A model generated the notes under the pieces. It saw only the letters and a program-made list of their open reading frames with translations. It did no database searches and was not told the DNA's origin. Source: Stenopsyche tienmushanensis (taxonomy: Eukaryota; Arthropoda; Insecta; Trichoptera; Stenopsychidae). Taken from it: DNA of 64,000 nt. Shown one piece after another: positions 10,131-22,329 of this stretch; position 1 is the stretch's first letter; every line of letters begins with the position of its first letter. The position numbers and the translations under genes are program-made. The stretch covers positions 806,001 through 870,000 of the forward strand of contig WACJ01000104.1 in assembly GCA_008973525.1 (NCBI GenBank), written 5' to 3'.

Positions 10131-12835
10131 ATGTGCAGGGCCGCATTTTACAACGTCGGCGTGCTCTCAAATGTTGATTTTGAGCCAAGGTAAATCTTCA
10201 AATTGTCACTTGCCGTTTCGAAAGTTTAGCCAGCAATTAATAAGGCGGTAGAAGATTATTTTTTTTGGAACTTACCCATTATTGCGGCTCTATGGAAGAA
10301 ATCCAATTTTATAGCGGCATCAATCGGCAAAAATCACGTGAAAATCGATATATTATGCGTAATACAGTCACGGATTTATTTATTGATTTTTTTTTTAAAT
10401 TTATCGTCGATCGATTTGCACTGCACACTGAATTGTTCTGTCGTCGGGTCGGCGCCAAATTCGAATTCGCGCAGCACTAAAATTTGAATAGAAATGTCGA
10501 TCTGTTCGATTTAGTGGGCGAAATCGAAACAAACTATTTCCGAAAATATGCAAAAGTCAATAATATTTTTAAATATTTTTTTTAAGATTTCACAATTTAT
10601 TTTCGCGCGGTGTTTGCAAATTACTGTTGTATTGAATTATTTATTGTTTTAATTGATGTTCGGAGAGTTTTATTATTTTACTTATTTCGACGAGTACTTA
10701 ACTCGTATTGCGGAAAGAACCGGCTGTAACCCACAAGCACGACTCGGCGTGCCGAAAGCAGGCACAAGACTGATCTGAAAAGGACTTCCGTATGGAATCT
10801 ACTACCTCACTGCCTCAGAGGCGCTCAACCGCGGCCCGCTAAATAAATACACGCCAAACAATATCATACACATAAATCAACATTCAGCACCCCGCTTTAT
10901 TCACAAAAATGTTCATAACTTGTTTTGTATCGATGCTAATTTAATAAAACAAGAATTGTTTTGTAGCGTATAGTATAGTGCGCAAATATTTAAAATAATA
11001 TCTTCGTAAATATATGTATCAAGTTGAAAAAACAACGAGTTACTTAATATTTTTGTCTGAATAAACATCAAAAATAGATTTTTAATTTGTTGTGTGATTT
11101 TTTAAGACTAATGAAGATAATGAAGGTCTTGTTATAATACTCATGAATAATAGAGTAACAGAGTTCAGTGCAGTTTATGTGTAATTACAACCAAGTTTTT
11201 TTTCTGTTTCAGAGTTATTGCATAAAAAAACCATGATAAAATTTCGAATTATCGCGGAAACGGGTCTTTGAGTGTTAAATTAATAAATAATATGATAAAT
11301 ACACAAACAATTAATATGTCCTAAGTATTAAATCGGTCGAATTGGTGAGCCCTGTGCTGCCGAATGACTTTCGGCAATCTTCGCGTATTTTCGTAGGAAA
11401 TACGCTGATATGGGAGATCCCCATACCGGAAGGAAATCGGTGGGAGGTGCACTCCATAGATAAAATAGATAAAATCCCGAAATCGAAAATTAACAACATT
11501 AACAACGTTTTATGTATTAATTGCAATATGATTACCGAAGCAATGACGATGAAAATCATCGCATATTGAAATTACATGGGGGTTTTTTCGTCATCATAGT
11601 GTAAGATGTCTGATAATCCCAAGCATTCCATTTCCCTAATATAGTTGACTTTTCATCAATCATCAAAGATCATTAAAATTGTTTTCAATCGACTTGATTA
11701 GAATTGCATATTGATTCGATTTTGGCAATAAATTTATCCAGCATCATTCAAATTCCATTGTATTATGGTCAACAAAATCGCGTTGTAGGAATATCGTGCT
11801 ATATGGAGTTCCATATGGGCGTTCGTCAACAGCTCACAAGTTCCGGCTTATCGATGGAGTAGAAGATCGTCTCCAAAAATGGCTTGATTAACACAACAGT
11901 GGGATTCATCGATCTTCAGTAATAGACGTTATTAAAAATAATACATGACGAATGATGAATAATTTCAACGCATGACGAAATAGCTGGAAGTAGACGCGGC
12001 GTCCAAAGGAAGAAAGTCGAAATACCTCGAAAATGCATGCAATTATTCCATCAATTGGCGACATTTTGTCGAAACTCTTCAATCTGAATTTGTCAAATGG
12101 ATTCTAAAAGCTTTTATGACAATCTGCCCCAAGATATTACCATAGGGCAAATGACGCGCCATTTTGTAACATGCTCCTCATATTGATGAGTATTAATCCA
12201 ATTGGATTGTTTAGGGTTTTTAATGATTTTAATATTCAATTGATGCTTCAAAATTGGTTATGTCGTTGATAGAGAAAGTTGCCATTTGATAAAATATAGA
12301 AAGAATTAACCCTATATGCGGGACAATTTCAAATTGCGCAAGAAAAAAACCAAGCAGGGTGTTTGAAGAGCATCTGGAAGAAGACCATAAATATCAGAGT
12401 ATTTATTGAAATATACGTAGAATTCCCATGTTTCCATCGTACATTGTTTTATGCCTGAGTAAAATTGAATATGTTATGGAATATTTTTGATAAAATGCAA
12501 ACTGAGAAATGAGACATTGGAAAATGATACAGAATGTTCACCAAGATGTTTCGGGTTTTTGGTTCAGGTCAGGTCAGATTTTTAATTTCTGCTTACATTA
12601 CGTAAGAGTTGTGAATTCACTATTCATTTATCGAAATTTCTTTTTTGGAAATGTCTAAAAACTTTATTTATCATTGTTATCATGTAGCATCATATCAATA
12701 TATAGGATATTTTGCACATGAACCAACTATTTTTTTTTTTTTTTTTGGGGTAAAGGGGTTTTTTTGCTACGTTTCACACATATGTTCTATATGCTAAGTG
12801 TCAGGGTTGTCAAAACAGACATAATTGTACTATAC
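10131..12835. other. Intergenic, scattered repeat pieces
   Basis: Frames at 10265-10480 and 11342-11569 have no recognised content. Positions about 11,700-11,790 share sequence with the DNA on both sides of the insertion at 33.1-34.2 kb (for example 'AATCCATTGTATTATG' types). A T18 run then GGGG lies at about 12,729-12,750. Confidence 0.35.
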
Positions 12836-12839
12836 TTAT

Positions 12840-13075
12840 ATTTTTTGAGAAAGTGCAAATAATAAGTTGAAAAAGTTTTATCGCAATCGGATGAACGGTA
12901 TGACAGCGCATTAAATACGGACAAACAAACATTAATTTTTATATATTAGACTATGCCTATGTTACTCACGAAATCTTTAGCAATAAGTGGACAAAGTTTT
13001 ATTGCAAACCGATGAACTTTATGGCAACGCATTTCGAACGAACAAAACCCAATTCATTTTTATATATTAGATAAG
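12840..13075 (+). repeat. Dispersed repeat E, two-unit copy
   Basis: There are two successive related units, each with TATCGCAATCGGATGAACGG or a variant, then GCGCATT, an ACAAAC run and a TTTTTATATATTAGA end. They are joined by 'CTATGCCTATGTTACTC'. The same dimer is at 24,365 and 60,985. Confidence 0.8.
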
Positions 13076-13079
13076 TTGG

Positions 13080-14715
13080 AGTTTTTTTTTGTTTTGGTTA
13101 GTTTTATTATATTTTTCTACGCATTTTATACGATTCCTTTTTTAGTCTTTCCTTGGGTCTATTAGACATGCATTCTTATTGCATTGTGATGAATATCCCT
13201 GGAATGTTATTCAACAGTGCCGCGCCGGTGATTTATCTAAAACCTTTAGCGTCACAGAATACGCTATAGAAGGGACCATTATAGGAAAAGATCGTCGCAA
13301 ACGCTATAAAAAAGATCTCTAAAGAAATCAACGCTTTAGAAGGTTTATCAAAAAAAAATGTTATTGACGTTTGGGATCACTTGTATAATGTGTATAAATG
13401 CTTAATCTTATCATTAGAAAACAGGATTGGATTGGAATGCAAACGATCTTCTTTTTCAGCAGCAACGCGTTGCTTTTGCTTATCGCCAATTTCTTAACAC
13501 AGTTCATTGAGTTTATTTAGAAATTTAGTTTTTAAAGACGATTTAAAACAAGAGACATTTTTAAAAGAACATGTTGGCCGTCAGCCTAATTCTAGAATTA
13601 AAAATATATCACTACAATCAAAAGAATAGGATACATAAAGCTTTCATCGTCAGGTTCAAATACGAGCGGCAAACTTGTTCCGGATCAATATATTTAAGAT
13701 CAAAACTTTAGAGCTTTGGATGCTTCCGCAACCGGATCAAGTGATTTGTTGAGGCATTCGAAATCTGGATATATTATAGAATTTGTATTAATTCACGATG
13801 AGCATGCTATTAAATCTGGCGAGACATCCAGAGGTTATTAGGCCGTATATCAAATTGGATTTAGTTTTACCAAAAAAAAATGAATGTTTTCATTGAAGAA
13901 CAAAGAAATGCTGGATGTCAGGGATCCAAGAAAATGCAACGAGCAGATCAAAGCTATGTGATGATACCGAGTGCAAGCATCGATCATCACCTTTTCTAAG
14001 ATTGGAAGCAACGTCGTCGGAGAAGGATGTTTTGTTTCGTGGCGAGTTTCTGGAGATTTTGCATATTTTTTGCGTCGATAGATCGATCAAATCCACTGCA
14101 GTCCGTTTTGGTGGCGTTTTCTCGCTTAGTTCTCGATTTGATGCCTTTTTTTTGTCCAATCATCCGCAGTTACGCCTCTGTCCGTTCCACTCGAACGAAC
14201 GCTTTATTCACGTGCAAATATCTCATCTTTTAGCAAGACAACAGTCCTCACTTATTAAATTGTACGCGCGTAGGCGGAGAGCAATGACCAATTCTCCAAC
14301 GTAAACGTCTGGGACATTTTTTCAAGTTTACATTTTTTCTTCCGCCGACAGTGTAAGTAATAAATAAAAATCCGATTTACAGTCCCGTTTTAAGGTTTGT
14401 TTATAATCGAGACTGGGTTCGGGCTGAACTTGCGGATCCCGTGTGAAATTTCATCACCGACCGCACACTTAAGGTCAACATTTTTTCTCACATTCTTCAC
14501 TTTTTTCCTATTACAATCGTCGGAATGCATGACATTTATCCCTTTGAACATACACAAAATTATTGTTTGCAAAAGTTACGTAAGACGGAAGAAACTTACT
14601 TCCTCTGAATTACTCTTGAAGTAGAATTTTCCGTCCGTAATGTAGTTGGGAATAGGGAATCTCGAAAAACTCGGGATTGAAATTTCTAGCAACAGAAAAC
14701 GTACACCTCACCAGC
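13080..14715. other. Unassigned, includes overlapping frames at 13.9-14.3 kb
   Basis: A plus frame (13915-14304) and a minus frame (13890-14159, no ATG start) overlap. The minus frame is Lys/Ser-rich (TPPKRTAVDLIDLSTQ) and has a donor-like CTCG|GTATCA; it might be an exon. No family is recognised. The rest is AT-rich with broken frames. Confidence 0.25.
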
Positions 14716-14721
14716 ACGATG

Positions 14722-15340
14722 AATGCTATTAAATCGAGACAATCCCGCCGAAATTTGGACGCTTGGAAACAGTGGCGTAACTACTAATTGGCGAGCTTAA
14801 GCGATGCCTAGTGGCAGTAACTGTGTAATCTATGTATACATATATACAGTATATATATGTTTTTCAAATTGTTATATTAATATCAATTCCCTACCGGTGA
14901 TGTATTTACTACACCTCGACTCTAATAATGGGAATATCGACATGAAATATAATAGATACGGGCTTCAAAATATATTGTAATCCTCCGTAATATACTTACG
15001 AATCACATCAAAGTATTACAGTATATAAGTATTCATCTGCAGCGACGGAAATAAATAATTTGCCGGGAAATCGGGAATTTTGCGAGATTTAGTTCGTGTC
15101 TCAGCAGAAAGGAATTTTATCAGTCACATTGATGGTGTTATACGAAAATAAGGGCTAACGCGGTCATCAACTAGCATTTAAATATCTGATGACGATACCC
15201 CCAACGATTGTGGAGGCTGAGCGTGCATTTTCAGTAGCAGATTGCCTGGGTTCCAAAATCAGATCCAGACTATGATGACGAAACATTCGATGCTTTAATG
15301 TTATTTCGGGCATATTTTCAAAATAATATTTGAATTTTTT
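14722..15340 (+). mobile_element. hAT element relic, copy 1
   Basis: This is the longest of three related copies. It shares 'AATCGAGACA..C.CGCCGAAAT' at its left with the 21.29 kb copy. From about 14,870 it shares a block containing ACCGGTGATGTATTTACTAC with the 19.63 kb copy, and all three end in the hAT C-terminal region. Most of the transposase core is missing. Confidence 0.7.
15174..15333 (+). pseudogene. hAT transposase C-terminal dimerisation domain, fragment
   Basis: The translation AFKYLMTIPPTIVEAERAFS, then SKIRSRL, matches the hATC dimerisation motif ('P.T.VEAERAFS......K.RSRL'), which lets hAT transposases oligomerise. Directly after RSRL the frame meets TGA TGA. Shifting one frame gives DDETFDALMLFRAYF and a stop, the normal hAT terminus. 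A small indel near 15,274 has therefore broken it, and no upstream catalytic domain is present. Confidence 0.85.
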
Positions 15341-15424
15341 AGTATTTTATTTATCTATTTTTGAATTATATTTTTATCTTTTCTTAAATAAATATAATTC
15401 TTTCGCCTTCAAATTATTTTTTAT

Positions 15425-15560
15425 ATTAAAAAAATGGATGGAGCTGAATGGACGTCGAACAGAAAGAATGTCTTTTTAGATAATTACTTTATTAATTGTG
15501 AAAGAGAGATCTGGCCGCGGGAAGGACGTCCTCCCGCAGCCAAGGCTATTCAACGGCTCC
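15425..15560 (-). repeat. LTR fragment, LTR family 1
   Basis: It contains the family's stem-loop, GGCCGCGGGA...TCCCGCAGCC, around 15,515-15,545, and the preceding 'TGGACGTCGAACAGAAAG' segment shared with the copies at 49.7 and 57.5 kb. Both LTR ends are missing. Confidence 0.7.
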
Positions 15561-16640
15561 TCACAACTTTATCTTTATTGCAGACTTAATATATCCGGAT
15601 CCAAAACGAAACGAAATTGGCATCCAAAACGAAATTGGCATTGCCATAACTATCACCAGTTACTAAAATACTAAATCACTGATTAAAATATATGAATGAT
15701 GGATGAGTTTAACTGCTTACAAAAGACTACCATAATATGAAAGATTTATGCCTTGACAATTATTTCTTTGGGAGAGGTGCTTTTTTAACGATAAATAAGT
15801 AAAGGAAGCAACGACGATTACGTTTGACGAACAATCAGAAGATTTTTTCCCAAGGGGATTAAGATGATAAAAGAAAAATGTAATGAGGTGTTAAGAGATT
15901 ATATTGAAAAGTATATAATATATATATATTTATTTAGATATAAGCTGCCTCTTTCCTGCTTAGGCAGATAACTAATTGAATGCTCCTCTTGCATAGGATT
16001 AGAAATATGCAGATTTTGAACGATCCTATACAAAATTTTGTCAAGATTACATAATTTTTGCCATTCACAGGTAGTTGAATTTGGTTGAAACTAGATTTTT
16101 GAGCAGTGACTCAAACATTAATAATAAACGATTAAAATTGGCTATGTTTGTTTCGTTTCATCGCAGGATCGTTTTATTACGCCAATTGAACAGCGTTGTT
16201 TAAAATGCATAGTAATTTGATACATGCAATATGTCTGTGATGGCATATTTGCGCGATATTATTAATAATTAGCGCAAATGGATGCCCAAAAATATGAATC
16301 TTTATGTGCTAAGAAATGGAGTTGTTGAAATTTTACGATGATTATCTGGAATTATGATAATATAGTTATTTTATCAATTAATTGATACCTTTGCTAATCG
16401 AGACGATTGTGCAAAAGCACTTAAAACGATTCTGCGAATCTTTCGATGGATTGCTATTGTTAATTTAAAAATATCATCCGGAAAGAAGCTGCCTTCGTAA
16501 AGAAGTTTAATTGCTTCTGTCTTAAGGACTTTAATGGCTTTAATGACCTGCCCGAGGAAATTTCTGATAACTTTACCCTGCGTAAATCAAGGATTCGAAC
16601 CGTTATATTTTTCGTTTCAGTTTCGGTTACGGTTTTGTTA
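15561..16640. other. AT-rich intergenic stretch
   Basis: No gene is seen. A 'GATTCGAACCGTTATATTTTTC' type segment with TTCGGTTACGG near 16,590-16,635 resembles the ends of the inverted-repeat element at 33.1-34.2 kb. Confidence 0.35.
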
Positions 16641-16654
16641 TATTTATATATATA

Positions 16655-17503
16655 CGTTATATATAACGTAATCGCCGTCGAGATAGCGACATTTCTGTTG
16701 TCGGGTCACCAACTTTTGTATGTCAGTGTCATGTCTGGTTGGTGTTTCACTGTACGGTGTCCACCCATAAAACTTCAGGAAGGAGAGGGGGGATATTAGG
16801 TGGGTGACAATATCCTATCTAAACGATGTCAGCAGTTCCTGTGAAGCTCGCGCCGTGTAGGGCCTGTCATGCAGGAGGTTGACGCCCTGGGTCAGCATTC
16901 CCCTTATGCGGTTTTAATCATTCTTCTGAGTTTTTATATGGCATTGCAGTAAACATCTGCATTCATGGTAGTCTCTTCAAGTATAAAAAAAACCACTAAA
17001 AGAATCACATTACGGTGCCAAAACACCAAAAATTTGTTTGCTGGGGAAGATGAATAACGCCATTGAAGTGATTGTCTTTTGGCTTCTGGGGTGTAGCGAT
17101 AGATCCATATCTCCATTCATCCACCAAGCAGACTGAGAAATAACAGGAAATTCTTCGTGAAGGTCGTCAAGTATCACACGTTAGTCAAAAATGACTCCTG
17201 GTCCTAATGGTCCTGAAAAATCTGACCTACTTCATGATATATTGGTGACATGACATCATTGCCATAAACTTCCACGAGCTTAGATGGATATTCTCAGTGG
17301 TATTGTTCTGGAAAGTCAAAAAACGGATGACCACACGGATCTCGCACTGATGGAAGATGGCGGGTACGCGCGACGACCTCTCCATCGGAAGAATTTACTA
17401 TGACTGAAAAAAATGGCCGACAAATACGCGGAACCAAACAAACTGGCCGTTGCAAGAATTGTAAGAAGGCAAAAATAATGATTTTACCGGTCATAATGAT
17501 CAT
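16655..17503 (-). pseudogene. mariner family A transposase, decayed copy 1
   Basis: Read on the minus strand, the pieces run in order. The N-terminal region (17294-17503) contains SSDGEVVARTRHLPS; then come KLVEVYGNDVMSP, YRYTPEAKRQSLQWRYSSSP, LLHD.PYTARASQELLTS and the C-terminal IQKLVTRQQKCRYLDGDYV near 16,660-16,725. These are the hallmarks of a DD34D mariner transposase, a cut-and-paste DNA transposase. The first catalytic Asp region (TGDE.W) is missing, the HDNARPH motif has lost residues (HDRPYTA), and several frameshifts and stops interrupt the frame. It is inactive. Similar copies are at 31.6, 35.6, 44.8, 53.2 and 57.4 kb. Confidence 0.85.
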
Positions 17504-17572
17504 TTTAACATAAAAATTTGAGAAGCGCTGAAGAAATAGCCTGGAATTAAAATATGCGAAATATTTCTTTTC

Positions 17573-18118
17573 GTGTTGACGATTGATACAATTTGTTATT
17601 CATATAATGCGGTCATAAATTACATTTCAAAAATATTTGTCCGCTCGGAATGGGTCTCATTTCACAGCCCCTTTTTTCGGTTTCTTTCCTCGTCGTCATT
17701 TTTCGAAAAATTTCATTGTTACTTAACAAGGACTCGAAGGCTGCTTTGCATAAGGTGTTTCGATTACGGCCACACCCCCTCTTCTCTCAAGGGTGGCTTA
17801 TTGCTTTGTTGTTTATTCCATAATGTTAACGAGTTCACAGTCGCCCTTTTATTTGTCCTTATTTCCAACGAAATGACATACATTGTGTCTCAAATGCTGG
17901 CTCGAAGAGGGTGTCAATGGCATCCTACCGACCATCCAATTTCATATTTTAATATTATTTCACGCCTAAAAAATGAGTTATTTACGATGATATCGAATTC
18001 AAATCGAGCTAAATCCCATAGGCGAAGAGTGAAGGAGTTGGACGCAGATGTAATTTGTGTCGGACATACCACCCCATGGGCTCCTGGGGCCCTTGGGTCA
18101 AAGAGTCAAACAGGTTAA
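17573..18118 (+). CDS. Longest open frame of the window, unknown
   Basis: 181 codons from a GTG (no ATG at the 5' end) to a TAA at about 18,118. The product is hydrophobic and Phe/Ser-rich in its first third, then basic (SHRRRVKELDADVICVGH). I recognise no domain and no transposon motif. In AT-rich DNA a run this long is uncommon but not decisive. It could be an exon or part of an unrecognised element. It lies between two transposon relics of minus orientation. Confidence 0.2.
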   Translation: MLTIDTICYSYNAVINYISKIFVRSEWVSFHSPFFRFLSSSSFFEKFHCYLTRTRRLLCIRCFDYGHTPSSLKGGLLLCCLFHNVNEFTVALLFVLISNEMTYIVSQMLARRGCQWHPTDHPISYFNIISRLKNELFTMISNSNRAKSHRRRVKELDADVICVGHTTPWAPGALGSKSQTG

Positions 18119-18327
18119 TTTTAATACAATGGTCCATGATGATATTTGTATTGGAGAGGTGGTGAGGCCGAAGGCTTTGTTATCGCCTTGTTACCCAACA
18201 ATACCACTGGTAACACTTCGGTTGCCGATCTAATAGGATACACGCATCATTACAATGCGCCTATTATTAACGCACTCTTTGCTCCGGGATATACCCGAGT
18301 TTTCTGTCTCATTAGCCTCGAATGAAT

Positions 18328-18992
18328 TCAGACATTACGGATGTTTGCAAATGCTAAGAAAATCAGTTTTTTATTTCTCAAAAAGAATCCGGATGATTTT
18401 AAAGAATAAGCAGGTTTCCTTAGGACGAAATGAATAAGATAATTCCAGGAATTTATTTTTAATTTTAAATACATTTTGTTTAACGTATTGTATTTTATGA
18501 TGTTGGAATCGCAAATTAAGGAATGTATTTCACGAAGATACGGTTGCAAGCTGGCTTGAGCTTTAAAAAATAAAAATGTACGTTGTATTGGGATGGATTG
18601 GTCGGGACGTCTAATCTTAAATCGGAGGAGTGTAACGTGGAAGGAAATATTGGGAAAATTGAAAGAATAAGTTTCAGAGTTTCTTTTTTCAATAAAAGAT
18701 TTATTCAAATGAGTGGACAAATGATACTGATGGATGATGATACCACTCCCGACCTTCCGTGAGGTGTCATCACGCTATAGAAAAGTATAAAATATCCAAA
18801 TTTGGATTCGTCCGGTCCGGTCTTTTTCTGTTCTTCAAAGACACTAATCCACTGGTATCTTCTATTGATATAATGCACGTTCTTAATGGAAATATTCATT
18901 ATTTTAACAAATTCACCAATTAAAAAGTTTTCATTTTGTGGTGGAATTATGTAGATACGAATTGCGATGTTAGATTTGGCAGATTTTGTCAT
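18328..18992 (-). pseudogene. Tc1-like transposase N-terminal half, decayed
   Basis: On the minus strand, 18705-18992 encodes a helix-turn-helix-like segment, KIMNISIKNVHYINRRYQW followed by SVFEEQKKTGP, matching the paired-like DNA-binding domain of Tc1 transposases ('IS..TV..I..RY...GS...R.R.GRP'). The next frame (18328-18720) has RFKIRRPDQSI, then FLFFKAQASLQ, like the 'GL..RRP.KKP.L...HK.ARL' linker region. The catalytic DDE region is not recognisable. A frameshift near 18,710 separates the parts. A second, shorter N-terminal relic lies at 46,925-47,060. Confidence 0.65.
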
Positions 18993-19620
18993 TTTACATT
19001 TTAAAAAAAGAAGTAAAAATATCGTCTTTAAAACTCCAACACCCGATTAAGACGCTGATGTAACTGCAATCGCAAATCCTCAACATTTTGACACTTTATC
19101 TACAGCAAGAAACAGGTTATTTTTCCCACAAATTCAGCGAACATCAATCACGTACATAACCGTATGTACTTTTATCTCGAAATGTTCATCAAACCCAATG
19201 CATATATTTGCTCATTTTTTCAAAATATTAATATATATACGGTTTTCGCGCAAAACAATGGTCCATTGTGGTTCCCGATTGTTAAGTCTGATTACTCAGC
19301 ACAAAATGTTGACAGTAATAGTTGAGCAGATTCGAAAAAGACTTTAGCGCGCAATTTTAATTGTTTAACAATGGCACTTTTGGCGCAAAATTAAAATGAT
19401 AGCGATCGTTTACACTTTGCTGGTCTTTTGAAAAATGGACAAGGTCGCCTTTTTTGCTTGGTCGTACTTGGAAAGATGATGATCGGCCTGGGGTGACTCA
19501 TATGGTTTTATTTTGACCCGATATTTATCCATTTTTGTATTCCATTGGATGGAATCAGGCTGTAATTGGTATGAAACGGCTCGGCAGAGCCGGTTGTTAG
19601 CATGATTTTAACTTATAGTT
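18993..19620. other. Unassigned AT-rich stretch
   Basis: No gene or element boundary is recognised. Confidence 0.35.
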
Positions 19621-19624
19621 AACT

Positions 19625-20015
19625 TTTTAAAGATAACTACAGATAAAAATTGTTATATTAACCTTTCTCTACCGGTGATGTATTTACTACACCTCGACTC
19701 TAATAATGGGAATATCGATATGAAATATAATAGATCCGGGCTTCAGAATTTTTTTGATTCCTCTGTATTATAATTACGAATCATATCAAAGTATTATAGT
19801 ACATAAGTATTCATTTGCAGTGACGGAAATAAATAATTTGTCGGGAAATCGGGAATTTTGCGAGTTTAGTCCGTGTCTCAGCTTACTTAGATATTTAACT
19901 AGCATTTAAATATCTAATGACGATACTTTTAACGAGTGTGGAGGCTGAGCGTGCATTTTCAGCAACAAGTTGCTTGGCTTCCAAAATCAGATCCAGACTA
20001 AATAACGACTAATTG
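19625..20015 (+). mobile_element. hAT element relic, copy 2
   Basis: It is closely similar to 14,870-15,275 over its whole length, but lacks about 60 bases before the C-terminal domain. Positions 19,902-20,009 encode VEAERAFSATSCLASKIRSR and then diverge. Confidence 0.8.
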
Positions 20016-20048
20016 GATGGAATCAGGCTGTCACAGATATGAAACGAC

Positions 20049-20089
20049 TCTATTGATCATCAGTTAGAATCGGATTGATGATCAATAGA
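20049..20089. repeat. Perfect 14-bp inverted repeat
   Basis: TCTATTGATCATCA (20049-20062) and its exact complement (20076-20089) with a 13-nt loop lie directly after hAT copy 2. Confidence 0.9.
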
Positions 20090-21045
20090 ATCGATGCCTT
20101 ATTTAGTTTGGAACAGGGCATAAATCAAACTCGACATGTCGAAACATTTTCGCAAGGACCCAGGGTCTTACATACCATCCCGCCCCAAGATTAACGACCA
20201 AAGGCATGTGCGACCTAAAAACACCTGTTTTTGTTTTTGGAAGGAGTATTTAATTTAAATTCCTGTTTGATGAAGCGGCGAAAATAGCCTTCAACAATGC
20301 GCCGTCATTAAAAACGAGACCTTATTAAACGTGGCCATGGAGCGACCTGGAAAAACTCAATTGAGGATCATCCCTCTTCACTTAGGCCATACCTGAAGAG
20401 TCTGCGAAACCCAAACACCACCGCCACGTTAAAGCTTTAAAATTATATATAATTACACTACCGAAAATATAGGTCCTTTACGAAAGATGTGCCTCTCCAT
20501 GGATCGTTGTCCACGTTGCCGGAACCGAGTCCTGATGTAAATCACAAAATATTCAATTATAGCCATCAATGAGGCTTGATTTTAAATATAAAAAGGCTCA
20601 TGGTAGGATATTTGGCGATCGAATTCAATAAGGTGACATTTCAAAGGCTCAACCTTTTATTATTTATGGCATTGAAGGCTTAGAATTGTGGTCGTTGAAT
20701 GTGGATAAAGAAAAGTGGCCAAGAGCACGCGGCACGATTGCCATCTGCTCCAATTTAATAGTCGAATATTTTCGATACTTCGATAGAGGCAGATGCTGAG
20801 ATCAACAATAACACGATTTGAGGGTCCAATCCTGCTAATTATTGGACTGGAACTTCTTTAATCGTCCAGCATGAATTCCAAAAGTGTACTAGAAGCCCGG
20901 ATTAATTGTCCAGGTCTTTAACTGCAGACGGCCGAACAAATTTATTCAACGGAATTTGTACATCGAATTAAGACTTTGGATAATTTTAATGAATATTCAT
21001 CTAATAATATGATATCATTGAAAATCCATTTGATCGCAGAAATTT
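20090..21045. other. Unassigned stretch
   Basis: No frame or repeat is recognised. Base composition is mixed, with moderate GC at 20,100-20,560. Confidence 0.35.
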
Positions 21046-21049
21046 GTGA

Positions 21050-21240
21050 TATTTTTAAAAAATACGCTCAAACTTATTTTTGTGCGATTTCGAAGTTATG
21101 CGGTTTTTTAAAGCAATTTTTCTTATTTTTACAATTTTTTAATGATCGATTTCATCGAGTTATTTTGAATTAAATAGGAAGTAAGCCACCAACTTTTATC
21201 GAAATTTGGAAAAAAATATAATTTTAATTTAAAATTTAAT
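21050..21240 (+). repeat. AT-rich repeat F, partial copy
   Basis: It carries the signature TTGTGCGATTTCGAAGTTATG, then 'CGAAATTTGGAAAAAAATA'. This order is shared with 49,200-49,340. Confidence 0.7.
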
Positions 21241-21284
21241 TTTAGGTACTCATGAACCCCGGGATTAGTAAACGTAATCCAGAA

Positions 21285-21520
21285 AAAGATGAAGGCTACT
21301 AAATCGAGACATTCTCGCCGAAATGTGGATGCTTGGAAACAGTGACGTAACCACTAATCGGTGAGCTTAGGTGAGGCCATACTCTTCCATAATATAATTA
21401 CGAATCATATCAAAGTCTGATAGTATAAAAGTATTCAACTGCAGCGACGGAAATAAATATTTTTTCGAGAAATCGGAAATTTAAATAGCATTTAAATATC
21501 TGATGACGACACTTTCAACA
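21285..21520 (+). mobile_element. hAT element relic, copy 3 (most deleted)
   Basis: This joins the left block (21,285-21,375, like 14,722-14,800) directly to the right block with GCAGCGACGGAAATAAATA. It stops inside the start of the hATC motif (CATTTAAATATCTGATGACG). It is a MITE-like internal deletion form. Confidence 0.7.
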
Positions 21521-21599
21521 GACGATAATCTAATCATATTTTGTGTTACATTCGACATCCGATCAAACAGTTCACTAAAAATTGAACCCTGTACAATTA

Positions 21600-21775
21600 A
21601 ACCTTTTTTTATGCGGTATCGCACAAAAAAAAAGCTATGACTTACATAGAAGAAGTGAAGATGCGTTTCATGAATTTAAAAAACCGCATAACTTCGAAAC
21701 AGCGCATAAAAAAAGTTAATAAGAAAACAATGAGGCAATTAAAAAATAACATTTAAAGGACGCCTTGAAAGTGCA
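21600..21775 (+). repeat. AT-rich repeat F, second segment
   Basis: It shares with 59,755-59,940 a block containing GCGCATAAAAAAAGTTAATA and GCAATTAAAAAATAACATTT, ending in AAAGGACGCCTTG. It joins the family D relic directly. Confidence 0.75.
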
Positions 21776-22130
21776 TGAGCGATTTGAGGGCATGTTGAAG
21801 ATCATTCGATTTAACACCTTTAGACTTGTTATTTTGTACCTATTTTAAATTTTAGATTTATGCGTATAAATTGCAAACAATTGATGCCCTCAAATGTTAA
21901 CATAACAAAGGCCATTTAGCAAATTCAGCCAGATTTATGCGACAAAGCCAACTAAAATTAGATTTACAGAAAACGTACCACCAAGCAAATCTGCGGCAGA
22001 TATTTGAATAATATTATATGTCATACTTAATGCCATTAAATATTCTATTCAAATTTTAAAAAAATAAGTAAATATCTTACGTATAACTTGTTTTATTTAC
22101 ATTTAAACATTGAGCGCCTTTATTGAAATA
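21768..22130 (+). pseudogene. Family D transposase 3' end and terminal region
   Basis: The degraded translation includes VHERFEGM and PFSKFSQIYATKPTK. These correspond to the last part of a WFQQDGA-type transposase ('...IQPDLC.KVIENW...RGGHM..IIF'). It is followed by AT-rich 3' sequence and a likely terminal motif, TTGAGCGCCTTTATTGAAAT (22,107-22,126). Several frame breaks are present. Confidence 0.65.
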
Positions 22131-22329
22131 ACCCGCTGCGACGCTTTTTAGATAGCAACATGTCTTTAAATACCGAACCATGATGGTCTTCATTCATCTT
22201 TCATCCATTAAACTGCCCACCGCTATTTTAAAAGCTGTATCAAAACAACGTTGCAAATTTTCGTTAATTACATTGCCATTAATTCCACATTTATCGCCAT
22301 TATATTAACATATAGATCTGATATTTTCG

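Noticed and set aside
13915..14304. 129-codon plus frame
   Set aside because: It overlaps an open minus frame and has no domain. Neither strand could be preferred with confidence.
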